NCBI GenBank assembly: GCA_964036045.1
Contig: OZ038383.1
Location: 13,532,430-13,596,429, forward strand
Length of the DNA: 64,000 nucleotides
Direction: 5' to 3'
From: Eutreptiella sp. 'Long Island Sound 2002'
Taxonomy: Eukaryota > Euglenozoa > Euglenophyceae > Eutreptiales > Eutreptiaceae
Part shown: piece after piece, positions 12,205-22,497 of the stretch
Numbering within the stretch: the first letter of the stretch is position 1
Layout: each line of letters begins with the position of its first letter
Translations under genes and position numbers: made by a program
The notes under the pieces: model-generated
Seen by the model: the letters and a program-made list of their open reading frames with translations, nothing else
Database searches by the model: none
What the model was told of the DNA's origin: nothing

Positions 12205-12666
12205 CCGACAGCAACTGGGCCAGCACATTTTGTCCTCCAAAGGGTTTGCCTGGCGTCGTCCGCAAATGTATTCAATGAGTTATGCCTTGAATCTGAGCGC
12301 AACTTGATTTTCTGGACTTCAGCAGAAAGGATCACCTAATCCCTTCGGGGCTTCAAAGGTTGATCATGCCTTGTATGGAACACCAGAAGTAGCATGATCC
12401 GTTTTTATGTACAATGCTGGTGCCAACGGAGCCCCTGGACTGTCGCTGTTTCACTGCTCTGTATGCAGTACACACAGAGGAGGGCAGCGGCCCTTGCCAT
12501 GGGCCACGGAATAACCTCAGAGCTGCCCGTTCCCACGCTCGGTCCTCCATGTGGCGAGTGCATCAGCCTCCCCCCCTCCCCCACCCTATCCCCCTATATC
12601 CGTAATGGGTGTAGTGTATGTCAGGGTGGGCGAGAGCCCTGGCTGTGAAAACAAAATAAAAGCAGT

Positions 12667-13053
12667 TTGAGGCAAATGGATCAGGAAAGGAAAACTGCAA
12701 TATGTCACGCTTGTCGACTAAAACGAGCCAGGGGTTCTGAAGGGAATGATCAGGCACTTACAAAGAAAAAGCACTCCAGAGGCTCCTCACACAAGGCTCA
12801 TCTGGTGCAAATGATGAGCACTCGGGTCAGGAATCTCTCACTTCGAATCCCAGGATACAATTCACACTGGTTGCCCCACCTCACTCAAAGACGTCAGCGT
12901 AGGCAATTGGACACTGCGAGGCCAAGAAGCCAAGTCCAGAAGATGAGATTACATGAAGCTATGCTGCCCATGCAAGAGATTCAAACAGAGACCCGTGCCT
13001 TAGAGAGAAAAAGAACCTTGGATGCAGGGGTATGGGATTGGAGGCAACAGTAA
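12667..13053 (+). CDS. Hypothetical basic ORF, 128 residues
   Basis: An ATG-to-TAA frame rich in Arg, Gln and Lys, with an N-terminal CHAC pair and a helical-looking C-terminal part (MRLHEAMLPMQEIQTETRAL). It has no recognised family. A second frame over 12800-12900 is also plausible, so this could be an artefact of basic, low-complexity sequence. Confidence 0.22.
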   Translation: MRQMDQERKTAICHACRLKRARGSEGNDQALTKKKHSRGSSHKAHLVQMMSTRVRNLSLRIPGYNSHWLPHLTQRRQRRQLDTARPRSQVQKMRLHEAMLPMQEIQTETRALERKRTLDAGVWDWRQQ

Positions 13054-14215
13054 GGGCATGAGGCAGTCAGACCTGCCCTGACCTACCCACTCCTACTGAC
13101 TGCACCCTTCTTTTCACCACTGCGGGGTGAGCAGACACGATCTTGACCCTAAGCCCCCCCCCCTTCAATCATGAGCCCTCCACGCATAACCATTTCAGCC
13201 CGAGCCTCACCAGAACTCATGAAAATTGGTTCTATGGTCCGTGGCATGTAAAATGAACAACACCAGGAGATACACCTGTTCCCACCTTCTGCCTTTTCCA
13301 ACACATGCAAGTTTCTGTGTTATCAATGATGCACCAGAGTTCTGAGACAGAGATGGGAAAACCACTTGTTCTCTGCTGCTTCCCTGACAGAAATATGGGG
13401 TCAGCATTTAATCCCATCTCCGTAGGGAGGTACCTTGCATACTCAAATCAATTACCAAGACAAAACCTTGCCTTGAGACGAGATTGTGAAAATCGAAGGG
13501 CTGGGGTCCAGATTCGTTCCAGTCTGCCTGAAAACAAAATGCACGATAATCACCATTCGAGATATTATGTGCCACTGTGGGATTAGCCCCTGGGCAGTCA
13601 GTGGCCATGCAGCCGTCATTACACCTTGTGGAAACGAGGGTGTTTTGTTTGCCCAGCATTGTGGGACCTATGCACAGCACAGGGCTTGCGCCAGACGAAG
13701 ACACAGTGAGGCACAGGGGTATAACAGCACCAGAGGTTAAATGCAGGGGCTAAATTTCTACCAAAAATGAAAGCAGAGTGCAACCCCCCCCCCACCGAGA
13801 AACTGGAGAAGCGTGAATCGGAGTACAACCTCGTTGCATGAAGAACTCAGCGGGAGGTCGCGGGGCTGCAGTGGTAATTAGGACAAATAAATTGGAGGAT
13901 TGCACAGGACGTATGAAAGATGCAGAAATCAGAAGCGTTGCCCCCAAAAAAAAGGTAAACAATGATGGTGATGCGTCGAGTAGGTTTGTCTCCATGGCGG
14001 GTGTCAGACCTGGTGAACCCTGAAATGAGCTGCCCCGAGCATCCCAGGGCTCTAAGAGATGAATGGATTGCTTTGGGAAGTTGGTATCAATTTGAGGGTG
14101 GAATACAGAATGCCTGAATGCGATTGTGTTCTGCTGCTGACGAAACAAAGATCAGGAGATACGCCCCGAGCAAGCTGCAGACAGTCGTCGCTGTTGGATT
14201 CTCTGCACACGCTCC

Positions 14216-17090
14216 TCACTCAGAATCAGCAGCCTGCACGAAATATTTCGCAGAGATGGGCAACAGCAATCGGAGCGGCGCAAGAACAACATCCCTTGCC
14301 GCACCTCAGCAGCGCCAGAACCCCTCCTCCTGTGCACCCTGTCTGCGCCAAACTCCGCCAGACCAGTCCGTAACTTGCATGGCACTATGTAGAACCTCCA
14401 ACTGTGTGTGGGTGTGGGTGTGTGTCTGTGTGTCCATAACCCGCCTGTTTGCACAGGCAGGGTGGAACATAGCTGCAAGCAGCTATGATGAAACATCCAA
14501 ACACGGAAGGTGCATCCTGGTGTTGGACATATACACGCTTATCAATGACACAAACCATCTCTTGTTTACAGTCCAGGCGATACCTTGCAACCCGCGTCTG
14601 ACACTTCTGCTGTCTCAGGCCCTGGATCGTCTGCTTGAGGGTCTTCTTCTGGCATTGCCATTGTACCATCTGTATGCTCTGGGTGTGCGTCATACTCATG
14701 CGGCGCAGTGTTGTTGTCTGCCTCATTCACAGGTTCTTCCTGCACAGCAGATGGGAAGCAGCACGTTGATGGCGGCCAGTGTCACTTCTGCATTCCCAAC
14801 AAGGCAAAGCAATCACAATCAAGCAAGTGGAATCTGTTTAGAAGACATGATCCGCCTTCTTTTGTGCAGGTTGACAGAGGCTGGGAGCTATAGGTGGTCA
14901 CTCCCCGCATCTCAAATACCGTGGTGATATTGCCTTTAGTTGGACCATGCAAAACGATTTTGCAATTGACGATGTGGCACCTTCCACTATTTCACCTTCT
15001 TTGCTAAGGAAGAAATCCGGGTGGGGTCTGAAAAGGGAAGGAACGGGGGCCCCAGGCATGACGATGATTCCCAGCGTATGCTTACCTGATGCAACATTTG
15101 TTCCTCGTCCTCTGCGTCTTGGTAGGCAGCATCTCCTTGGGGTTCAGGAGGTTGCGGTGGGGGTTGCTCCTGGAAAAACAGTGGAATCAACCAGCTTCAC
15201 ATGGTTGTGGAGAACAGAAAAAAGAAAAAAATCACCACGTCGGCTTTTTGATCAGGGCCAATAGCCCAGTGGTCAACGGAAGGTGAATGTGCATAGCTCT
15301 ACTCATGCTTGTTGCGTGGGACGCACATCCGGCCCCAATGAAGCAATGAACAGCAGGGGCGCATGATGGGTTGTTGATAACCACCGACTGTAAGGTGGTA
15401 AGGACTGTGGGGTGGACCACCAGGGGCCAAGCAGTGCCACATGGTTGACGCTCTTTTTTTCAAAACAGGGGGGCATTCTTAAACACAAAGCTGCCAGAGG
15501 ATTTCGTCGAAAAGAGGGAGTAATACCTCTTGCTCAGCCTTGCTGACAATCAGGGAGTAATACCTCTTGCTCAGCCTTGCTGACAATCATCAGAGACACA
15601 ATCGTCAGTGTTATGGGACGAGGTTGGCTAAGGCAGTGTCGTATCGCCTTTCTTGCTGTTCCAAAACACGTGCCAATTTCCAAGGATCGTGCATGTGTTG
15701 TGCATGCAGACGTTCTGCAGCTGCTATGGTGTGGCGTGGTGTTCATGGTACAGCGTGATGTCACATGATGAATGGCTACAGCTTTATCTCTGTCTGATCC
15801 TCAGCATAAACATAACAACACAGGAAACACACACGTATCAACACCCTCAGAAAGAACAAACATTCTCCGGAAATCAATAATTCACTGCAGGAGAAATGTG
15901 GGGTTTCCCTGCTGGTAATCCCTACTTCTATTAGCCGATTTGTATTGTAAAGCGGCATGATTCTTTCCTTTTCCTGGGGAAACGGTGAGGGTGTGCCCAA
16001 CTAGTCAGCGATTTGACAGGCCCAATCACCACTTTTGCTCGGACTACATTGTCCACGTTCCGTCACGATTGGGGTCCTAATTGGGATCAAAGATGCCAAT
16101 TCCCTGCTGCAGGGGGACGCAAACCGTTGTAAGTGTGCCTAATCTTATAATGCAGGGATCTTAGCAAATAGTGCACGCTTCGCGCACTATTCAACCGATG
16201 GCCGCGGTAATACCGTCCTGGTGGAATGCAAACAGCAACGGCCTGGCGCAGTGTTTTGATTAGTTTTCATTCGCGATCTTGTGGGTTGATTGGTTTAATT
16301 TTCGCAAATTCTTTTGTGCACACCCATTTCACACATGAGATACACATGGAGACATACAAAATGAACAGCACAGTGTGTATTCAGCTGCAGGATGATTTGG
16401 ATTCACGGAAAAAACTGGATGCAAACTACAACACTGGTAGCAGCTGGCATTGCAGCATTGCAGCGGGAATTGCAGGGCAGCAGCAGCAGCATGCATATTT
16501 GGGCAGCATCAAAAAACGCCCAACAACACGCAGACCCAGGAAAACAAACACATCAACAACCATCCAACCCCGATCCCACGTGCACGCACACACGCACATC
16601 AGCCTGAGCTTGTGCATACATTGATCGCTGCAAGCTTGGTTTTCTTAGCGCCAGGCATGTCCAATGCTCCCACTTTCCGCTTTTGTTTGTTGGGAACATC
16701 ACCGCTGTTCAAATACTTGAACACAACTTGGTTTAGCGCGCTCTTTTTGCCTCCGGCCTGCAGAATGTACCAACAGATGCAGCGTGCTCAATTAAGGTGA
16801 GGGCTAACATGTGTGTCAAGCGTGCCATCCGTGTGTTCTGCCTGCAGCACGTTCGTCGCACCTGCACAACGTGCGCAAGCCATATGAATGTGAGCATTGC
16901 TGTTGTGTCAGAAGCACGATGCTGCGTGACAAAGAGTGCACCACAGCGTACGACACAACAGATTCGCTCTCACTCAGTCTGATATGCGCACTGCTTGTCA
17001 GTCACAGCACACCTTCAGCTGGTGGTCCTTACAGAACTGCCGCAATTCCTCAACCCAATACATATTTTGGATGTCATCCAATGAAATCCC
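14216..17090 (-). CDS. SAP-domain protein with acidic/proline-rich tail (5' end not located)
   Basis: Reading the - strand, exon 17090-17013 (GISLDDIQNMYWVEELRQFC, then KDHQLK) joins in phase 0 to exon 16757-16620 (AGGKKSALNQVVFKYLNSGD, then a KQKRK basic cluster). Together they rebuild a SAP motif: a first helix with LRQFC, the turn LKAGGKK, and a second helix SALNQVVFKYL. SAP domains bind AT-rich scaffold DNA in nuclear proteins. Further phase-0 exons are 15169-15086 (28 residues, EQPPPQPPEPQ then acidic) and 14739-14584 (52 residues, strongly acidic). A short last exon 14233-14216 ends AADSE-stop. Donors include CAG|GTAAGC, AAG|GTGTGC and AAG|GTATCG. A possible extra exon with ARVLEQQERRYDTALANL lies near 15.67 kb on the same strand. 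A candidate first exon at 17389-17301 (MAAKTRVAKGTSF) does not match the SAP exon in phase, so at least one exon is missing from the model. Inferred role: nuclear DNA- or chromatin-associated protein. Confidence 0.6.
15516..15590. repeat. 37-bp direct tandem duplication
   Basis: The unit beginning GGGAGTAATACCTCTTGCTC occurs at 15516 and again at 15553, nearly identical. It lies in a presumed intron of the SAP-domain gene. Confidence 0.8.
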
Positions 17091-17867
17091 CTGGGGTGAA
17101 AGTACCAGCCAGCATTGCGAAATTGCATGGGAATCTAACACACCGACAGCCTCACCTGCACTGAGCGCAAGAGGGGGGGGAGGGGGTAAGACCTGATTCA
17201 GGCGAGCTAAGAGAAGGTGTATGTGGAGCCTTTGCTAGATTTACCCTGTCTGACACAGCAGGAAGAGGGGGGGGGGGGGGCTGGGTGTCGGGGACCCTAC
17301 CCCAACCTGAAAGCTGGATATTTGAACCCGCCCCGCCGATCAATCCGACAAAAGCTTGTCCCCTTTGCGACTCTGGTTTTCGCTGCCATCACTAGTGTAT
17401 CCTCAAATGCAAGGATTGTCTCAATCTCAAATATGATGTTGGAATGAAATACACCCCAATGCCCGCCGGACCCTGCAATACCAGATTCCCCAACTCGCGT
17501 TTTGCCCGTAGGTTTCGCATGAGGTGTGCAGTCCGCTGACTTTCAGCATGTGAGGCAATTCTGATTTATACGTACTTCAAGCCTTATCCCCCATGCACGC
17601 CAGGGGTTAACCACCACCGTGCAAAAGTTACCACAGGGTCAGGGGGTTCTGGATCACCAAGTGCTACCCATCAGAATCTTGCCATGGAAAAGGGGGGGGG
17701 ATTAAGGTGAGGTAAGCGAAACTGCAGGTGGAACATTTGATCAACTACCCTTGTCTAACACCGCCATCTACCAAGAGCTACTGGATTGCAACAACTCGAA
17801 GGCACATAACGTCAAGGAGGAGCGAGATGCGGGTGGTAAGACCTAATTCAGGGGGGGGGGGGGGAAA

Positions 17868-17955
17868 TTGCGGTCTGGGGGGGGTCGAATCCAATTGCGA
17901 AAAATTGCGGAAAAATTGCGAAAAATTGCGGAAAAATTGCGGAAAAATTGCGATG
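17868..17955 (+). repeat. ATTGCG(G)AAAA decamer array, copy 1
   Basis: About six 9-11 base units of the type AAAATTGCGG follow a G-run of at least 12. The same unit array beside G-runs recurs at 19037-19107. Confidence 0.85.
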
Positions 17956-18056
17956 TCGTAAGCGGCCCTCCTGAACCCTCAAGGTGCAACAACTCTGGAC
18001 AGGTGGCTCAGAATTCTCAGAATTTCACTGAAACAAATAGTCTATGGGCAGTACAA

Positions 18057-18334
18057 TTACAGGAGGCGCCCCTCAATATCACCGTGGAATTGCAGCATGA
18101 ACCGAAGGCGGCGGATGTTGTCATCCAATTTGTGCTGCCGCTTTGAAACTGTCCCACACTGTGAGAAAAAGCGTTCCACATCACCACCAGAAGTGGGCTG
18201 CGTAATCAAGAACAGCACCCTCTCTTGGAACGGTGAAGGGGCACGAGATTGCCACCATTCCTGCAAAGCAGTTGGCCCATTTATATCAACAACATTGCAA
18301 CGGATGTATAGGCTCCAGTGCTCTGCAATCTCAC
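18057..18334 (-). pseudogene. hAT transposase C-terminal dimerisation region (fragment)
   Basis: The - strand exon opens after a tttgacag acceptor and ends in a stop at 18057. It reads EWWQSRAPSPFQERVLFLIT then PTSGGDVERFFSQCGTVSKR and a basic helix. This matches the hAT C-terminal pattern, in which a tryptophan-containing helix precedes an (S/T)SxxxERxFSxxG block. In the family this region mediates transposase dimerisation. I could not find the catalytic RNase H-fold or zinc-finger part further up the - strand, so this is probably a remnant, or a domesticated gene whose other exons I missed. Confidence 0.65.
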
Positions 18335-18866
18335 CTGTCAAAGTCACTGAATGTGTGGAAGGCATGGGGGAAACAAGGCGGGGGTGGCCCAAGCGGGAGG
18401 GTAGGAGAGGAACTTACAGGTTTTTATTTTTAGAGCCCACCCTGCTCTCTTGGACCCCTTGGGTGCCTGGGCGTCCTCTCCTCCCCCCCAGTAGGTGAAA
18501 CCTGCCTGCCCAGGCACCCAGCCATCAGACAGCACCTGTTTAACTCAGAAAGGATGGTTCACCAAAAAAGAAAAAGGAAAATTTGCAAAGTGGTGCTATC
18601 AGTGGCCCCCTGTGTTTAACTGACTTTTGTTTGTTTCCTTGTCAGAGGCTGGTTGCTTCGCGGAAGGGGTCGAGAGCAGGGGGGAGGGGTTTAAGGGGTA
18701 CATGTGCCTGTGACTGACTGAAAGGGTCCCCCCTGATGGGGGGACCCGTAGCAAACTGTCCTGCGGGCGGCATGCACATGCAAACATGCAAACATGCAGG
18801 CATGAAAAAGACCAAAAAAGCGAAGGTAAAAAGACCAAAAAAGCGAAGGTAACTATATTGTGTCCA

Positions 18867-18937
18867 GCTGGGTTTGAGCCCAGAACCCCAGAATTTCAGT
18901 GCAGCGCTACTACCAACTGAGCTATGCCAGGTTCTGG
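18867..18937 (-). repeat. tRNA-like sequence, possible tRNA-Phe-derived repeat
   Basis: On the - strand an A-box-like TAGCTCAGTTGGTAGTAGC, a loop CTGAAAT (anticodon GAA) and a perfect five-pair T-stem (CTGGG/CCCAG) occur in tRNA order. The acceptor and anticodon stems do not pair. It is therefore a degenerate tRNA or a tRNA-derived repeat head, not a working tRNA gene. Confidence 0.4.
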
Positions 18938-19036
18938 TGACTTTGCAACATTTGAGAGTGTATGGAATAGTAAAAAAAAAAAATTCTCATTGTTCTGCAC
19001 CAGCGTGGGGAGGCAGTCAGAAAATCGGGAAGTGTG

Positions 19037-19107
19037 AAAAATTGCGGGAAAATTGCGGAAAATTGCGAAAAATTGCGAAATTGCGGAAAATTGCGAAAAA
19101 TTGCGGA
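19037..19107 (+). repeat. ATTGCG(G)AAAA decamer array, copy 2
   Basis: Seven or so units of AAAATTGCGG/AAATTGCG are followed within 40 bases by poly-C and then poly-G runs. It is the same family as the array at 17868-17955, 1.2 kb away on the same strand. Confidence 0.85.
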
Positions 19108-19662
19108 CCTCAATTTCCCCCCCCCCCTGCCTAATTATGTAGAGATTGGGGAGCGAGAGGGGGGGTTGGGGCGGGGGGGGGGGGGCGCACACAAGCCCGC
19201 CCCCCCCCCTAGCGGTCCCAGCGGGCAAAAAATGTGAGCGTAATGTGGAGCGGACGCTCACATGGGCAGGGCTGGTAGGAGGAGCCTGAGCCCCAGGGAG
19301 GCATGGGGCAAGATCACAGGAACTTCAACGGATAAAGTTGTCATCTTCAGTTGTTGGTGCTGTTATCGTGTGTTGTGAAGGACTCGCAAACGGACTATCT
19401 TGGCATGTGGTTAACACTGCGAGGCTGGCGAGCACGCACGCATGCACGTCGATGCCTGCGGCCCTCCATGCAGCCGCCACATGCACCGTGCCCACCGTGC
19501 CCATTGGCAACCCAAACGTGCAGACCACCACAGGCTGCCGAGGGCTTGTCGCGAGGTGCAAGGTCAAAAAGTGGGCGGGGGAGATCCTTGGCCGACGCCA
19601 GAGTTGCGTGCGTGCAGTTGGATATCCGGTGCGCGCACCTACAAGCACGACGCCACGCAAAC

Positions 19663-19866
19663 CTTTTGTAAAGGAGGTCGTGTGTTGCGGATCAGGGTCA
19701 TCTGCTCGGTGTACGAAAGCTTCTCTTCTGTTGGGGGAGAAGGTGTCCATCGCTTTTCCACCACCACCTGGGGCATGGACAAACGCATGTGCTTGCGAGG
19801 GGCGGCAACCACCGTTCCGCGACCTTTCACAGCGAGTGGCCAGATCATGACCCAAATACACCTCAT
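19663..19866 (-). CDS. Probable exon of an unrecognised - strand gene
   Basis: The - strand frame reads RKHMRLSMPQVVVEKRWTPS then PPTEEKLSYTEQMTLIRNTR, ending at a CAAAAG|GTTTGC donor. Composition and donor support coding. A continuation in the next 24 bases (tgcttgtag acceptor, then VRAPDIQLHARNSG) would need a 24-base intron. A second - strand segment at about 19982-20260 (EIFWIWNLDATARHTDAVQS) may belong to the same gene, or be an alternative 3' part of the gene at 20380-22440. Function unknown. Confidence 0.35.
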
Positions 19867-20379
19867 CAGCCCGAACCTGAGAGAGTGGAAGGGTTACGAG
19901 GCTTACTCAGCTGCGGATCCACCAGCTTTTCTACTGCTTATGAACCAAGCGGCCGGTCAGCAGCTTCGACGACTGGCTGCTTTAACCCAATGTGTGCAGA
20001 GCCAACCGGTGCCAGCGCGCGCGTACACCGCATGGTACACCAGCATTCTTATGGGAATGTTTTGAAACCATTACCGGAACCAGATTCACCTCACATGCAG
20101 ACTGGACTGCATCCGTGTGTCGTGCAGTTGCATCCAAGTTCCAGATCCAGAAAATCTCCTTCGGCTCCTGTGGTCTTTGAGGCCACGGAGGAGCCAATTT
20201 TCTTTCTGCGTCACGTGCTGAGCGCCGCTTGTGCCACCGTGCTTTAACACAGACTTCCTTTAGGGGAGGGGCGAAGGGGGGGCAAGTCACGCGTAGGCAC
20301 CTTAGTTTGGCGGTGGCGTCATGGTGGTAGAAATTTCTTTGTGTCTGCATCTGATCCCGTCACTATGTCACGAAGCAAA

Positions 20380-22440
20380 TTATTTCATATCAGCCCGTCT
20401 CTGTGCCCCTATGATGGTGAGGGGTTGTAGGGCCTGCCCTGCAGCATTTCTGGGTCCATTCAAGCGTCCGCACCGTGCAGCCGTGGCCCCTGCGGATTTT
20501 GCGTCCTGGACATTGCCAAAATTATCGTGGCGGTTGCACAGAGCAACTTGGATACCACCGTGTTTATGATGTGCTGCTTTGTGGAATTCTGGTCGCAGGG
20601 TATTCAGCCTCAGTCGCTGCAAACAAGTTGTCGCTGACAGCGCCCCTGCAACTTGTGGCTAAAGGCACACCTTCTCCTTTTTGGCAGGGGGGCGAGGGGG
20701 TTCCTTCCGCACGGGGTCTTTCTTCTTCGGGGGCGGCTTCTCTGGCTTCTTCGGCTCGGCCATCGACGCTGGGGGTGGGAACACTTGGTCGATGATCTGT
20801 TCCACGGCATCTTCTGCTCCTGCACGAACCCCAAATTCTGCAGAAAAAAATGGGCAGCAGCGAAATGAGTGAGACTTATGGCTTGAGAGACCAGAGACAG
20901 CTGTTGTGAAGCAGGGGAACACAAGCCCTGCCCAAAATGCGCGCGCAAAAACCAGCAAACCACAGAAGCGGGGTGCCAGCTCTTAATGGTCCCCCTTGGA
21001 CCCACGGATACGTCAAGAGTGCCGCGAGGCACCACCCTGAATGGGCGAGGGACAGAATTTGGGAACAAGAAAGATGAAAAATGTAAATTAGCTCAGAGTA
21101 TCCGTGTGGCACTCTGGTGTGGAAACGCATACCTTTGGCAAGCGGTTCCAGTTTGTTGTGCTGTGCCAACTGAGAAAGATAGGCATCGAGTCCGTTAATG
21201 TAGATTTGCTCACAGATAGCATGCGGACTCGATTCGGGGATATCCAAGGCCTTGACAACAATGCTGCGATCATGCTCGCTAAACTTTGACATACAGGCCT
21301 GTAGTAAGAAGGCACAGAGCAAAACTCTCCGCAGTCTGTCAGGCATAAAAATATGCGTCGAACTTTGCCCCACACCCAGAAAACTCATAGCGCGCCGCGC
21401 GTTGCCACTTTTCGGCGCCCCCCCCGACACACCACACCACCACCAGGTGACTAACGTTCGTTGACCGTCTTTCAATTTTATGAGTGCATGCATGTTGCTG
21501 TGTGAGTGTAACAGGCCCCAAATTGAAAGCGTAGACCACTTAGAAACAAACAAACCCACTCCTCCCCCTGTTGCCCTCTCAGCAAGCCCTCCCGCTCAGC
21601 AGCCCGAGCATTTCGGGGTTTCCTTTACATCATATCAAACGGCCGTAAGTCTGAACTGCCGTTGTGAGACGGCTGCTTGCCGGAAAAGCCTCCTGGCGAT
21701 GCACACATTCGATAACCGGTGTAGGCCAATAGACGCACCAGCACAGCCCCTCGACTACCGGACGCAAACCCCCAGCAACACACCAAAGTGTCCTCTTTCA
21801 TCAGCAGTGCAAGCTCCATTTGATTTTTCTCCGTACTGTTCAACAAACGATGTTTGTCCTCAGGAATATCCTCCAGCAGAGTTGTAAGCAACTCATCGAC
21901 TCCCTGCGAAGTGACTTCACTGCAGTTGCGTCCAACCAGAGCTAGAGAAAAAGGCAAGGGGCAAATATCCAGAATACAGCACGAGCGTCCAACGGAGCAC
22001 ACGGCACATGTTCCATGCATTTTTGATCGGGGGAACAATGTCAAAGCTCACCGATAGGTGACGACAGCTGCCCGAGCGGTTTGCAAACATGCAGGTGCAG
22101 TGCGGCACAAGGAGGGTTCAGCTTTCGTCTTCGGTCCGTTGATCTGGGGGAACTTCTGCAACGAGCTGACCACAACTGGTGGTGCACTGCACTGCACTGC
22201 GCTGCAAATATGTGCGTATATAGTAGGGCAGTTGTTCGCCGCTTTGCCGCTTGGAACAGGATATGCTATTTGAATTCGAGAACGAGCAGCAGCACCACGC
22301 GGCAGAACTGATGACACACCCTGATGGTTGTCTGGGACTTTTAAAGTTCCTTCGTCGAAGTGCGTTGCACATAGTCGCAACGTGTCGTCGGATAGTTTGC
22401 TGAAGTGTCTATGCAGAAGTATTGCGCTCGACTCGGGCAT
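20380..22440 (-). CDS. Unrecognised five-exon gene, about 282 residues, lysine/proline-rich linker
   Basis: Exons on the - strand are 22440-22320, 21941-21784, 21298-21133, 20837-20671 and 20616-20380. Lengths sum to 849 bases and every junction is in phase. Splice sites are canonical: G|GTGTGT, ctctag|CTC, TTG|GTGTGT, ctacag|GCC, AAAG|GTATGC, ctgcag|AAT, AAG|GTGTGC and ttgcag|CGA. I chose the ATG at 22440 (MPESSAILLHRHFSKLSDDT); an in-frame ATG at 22461 is also possible. The N-terminal 165 residues are helical (VDELLTTLLEDIPEDKHRLL, DRSIVVKALDIPESSPHAIC). Residues spanning the exon 3-4 junction (LEPLAKEFGVRAGAEDAVEQ) resemble a SAP-like helix-turn-helix. Exon 4 then becomes a PKKPEKPPPKKKDPVRKEPP linker, and exon 5 is Ala/Arg-rich. 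No family is recognised; a nuclear role is only inferred from the basic linker. Confidence 0.65.
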
Positions 22441-22497
22441 GCTAGCTCTGGAGTGGCGCATGGCATGAAATACACAGAAACATCCAAAATGCCACAT

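Noticed and set aside
14118-14927. A 269-residue + strand open frame
   Set aside because: It is antisense to two well-supported - strand exons of the SAP-domain gene, crosses a GT-rich tract and has Cys/Ser/Leu-rich random composition.
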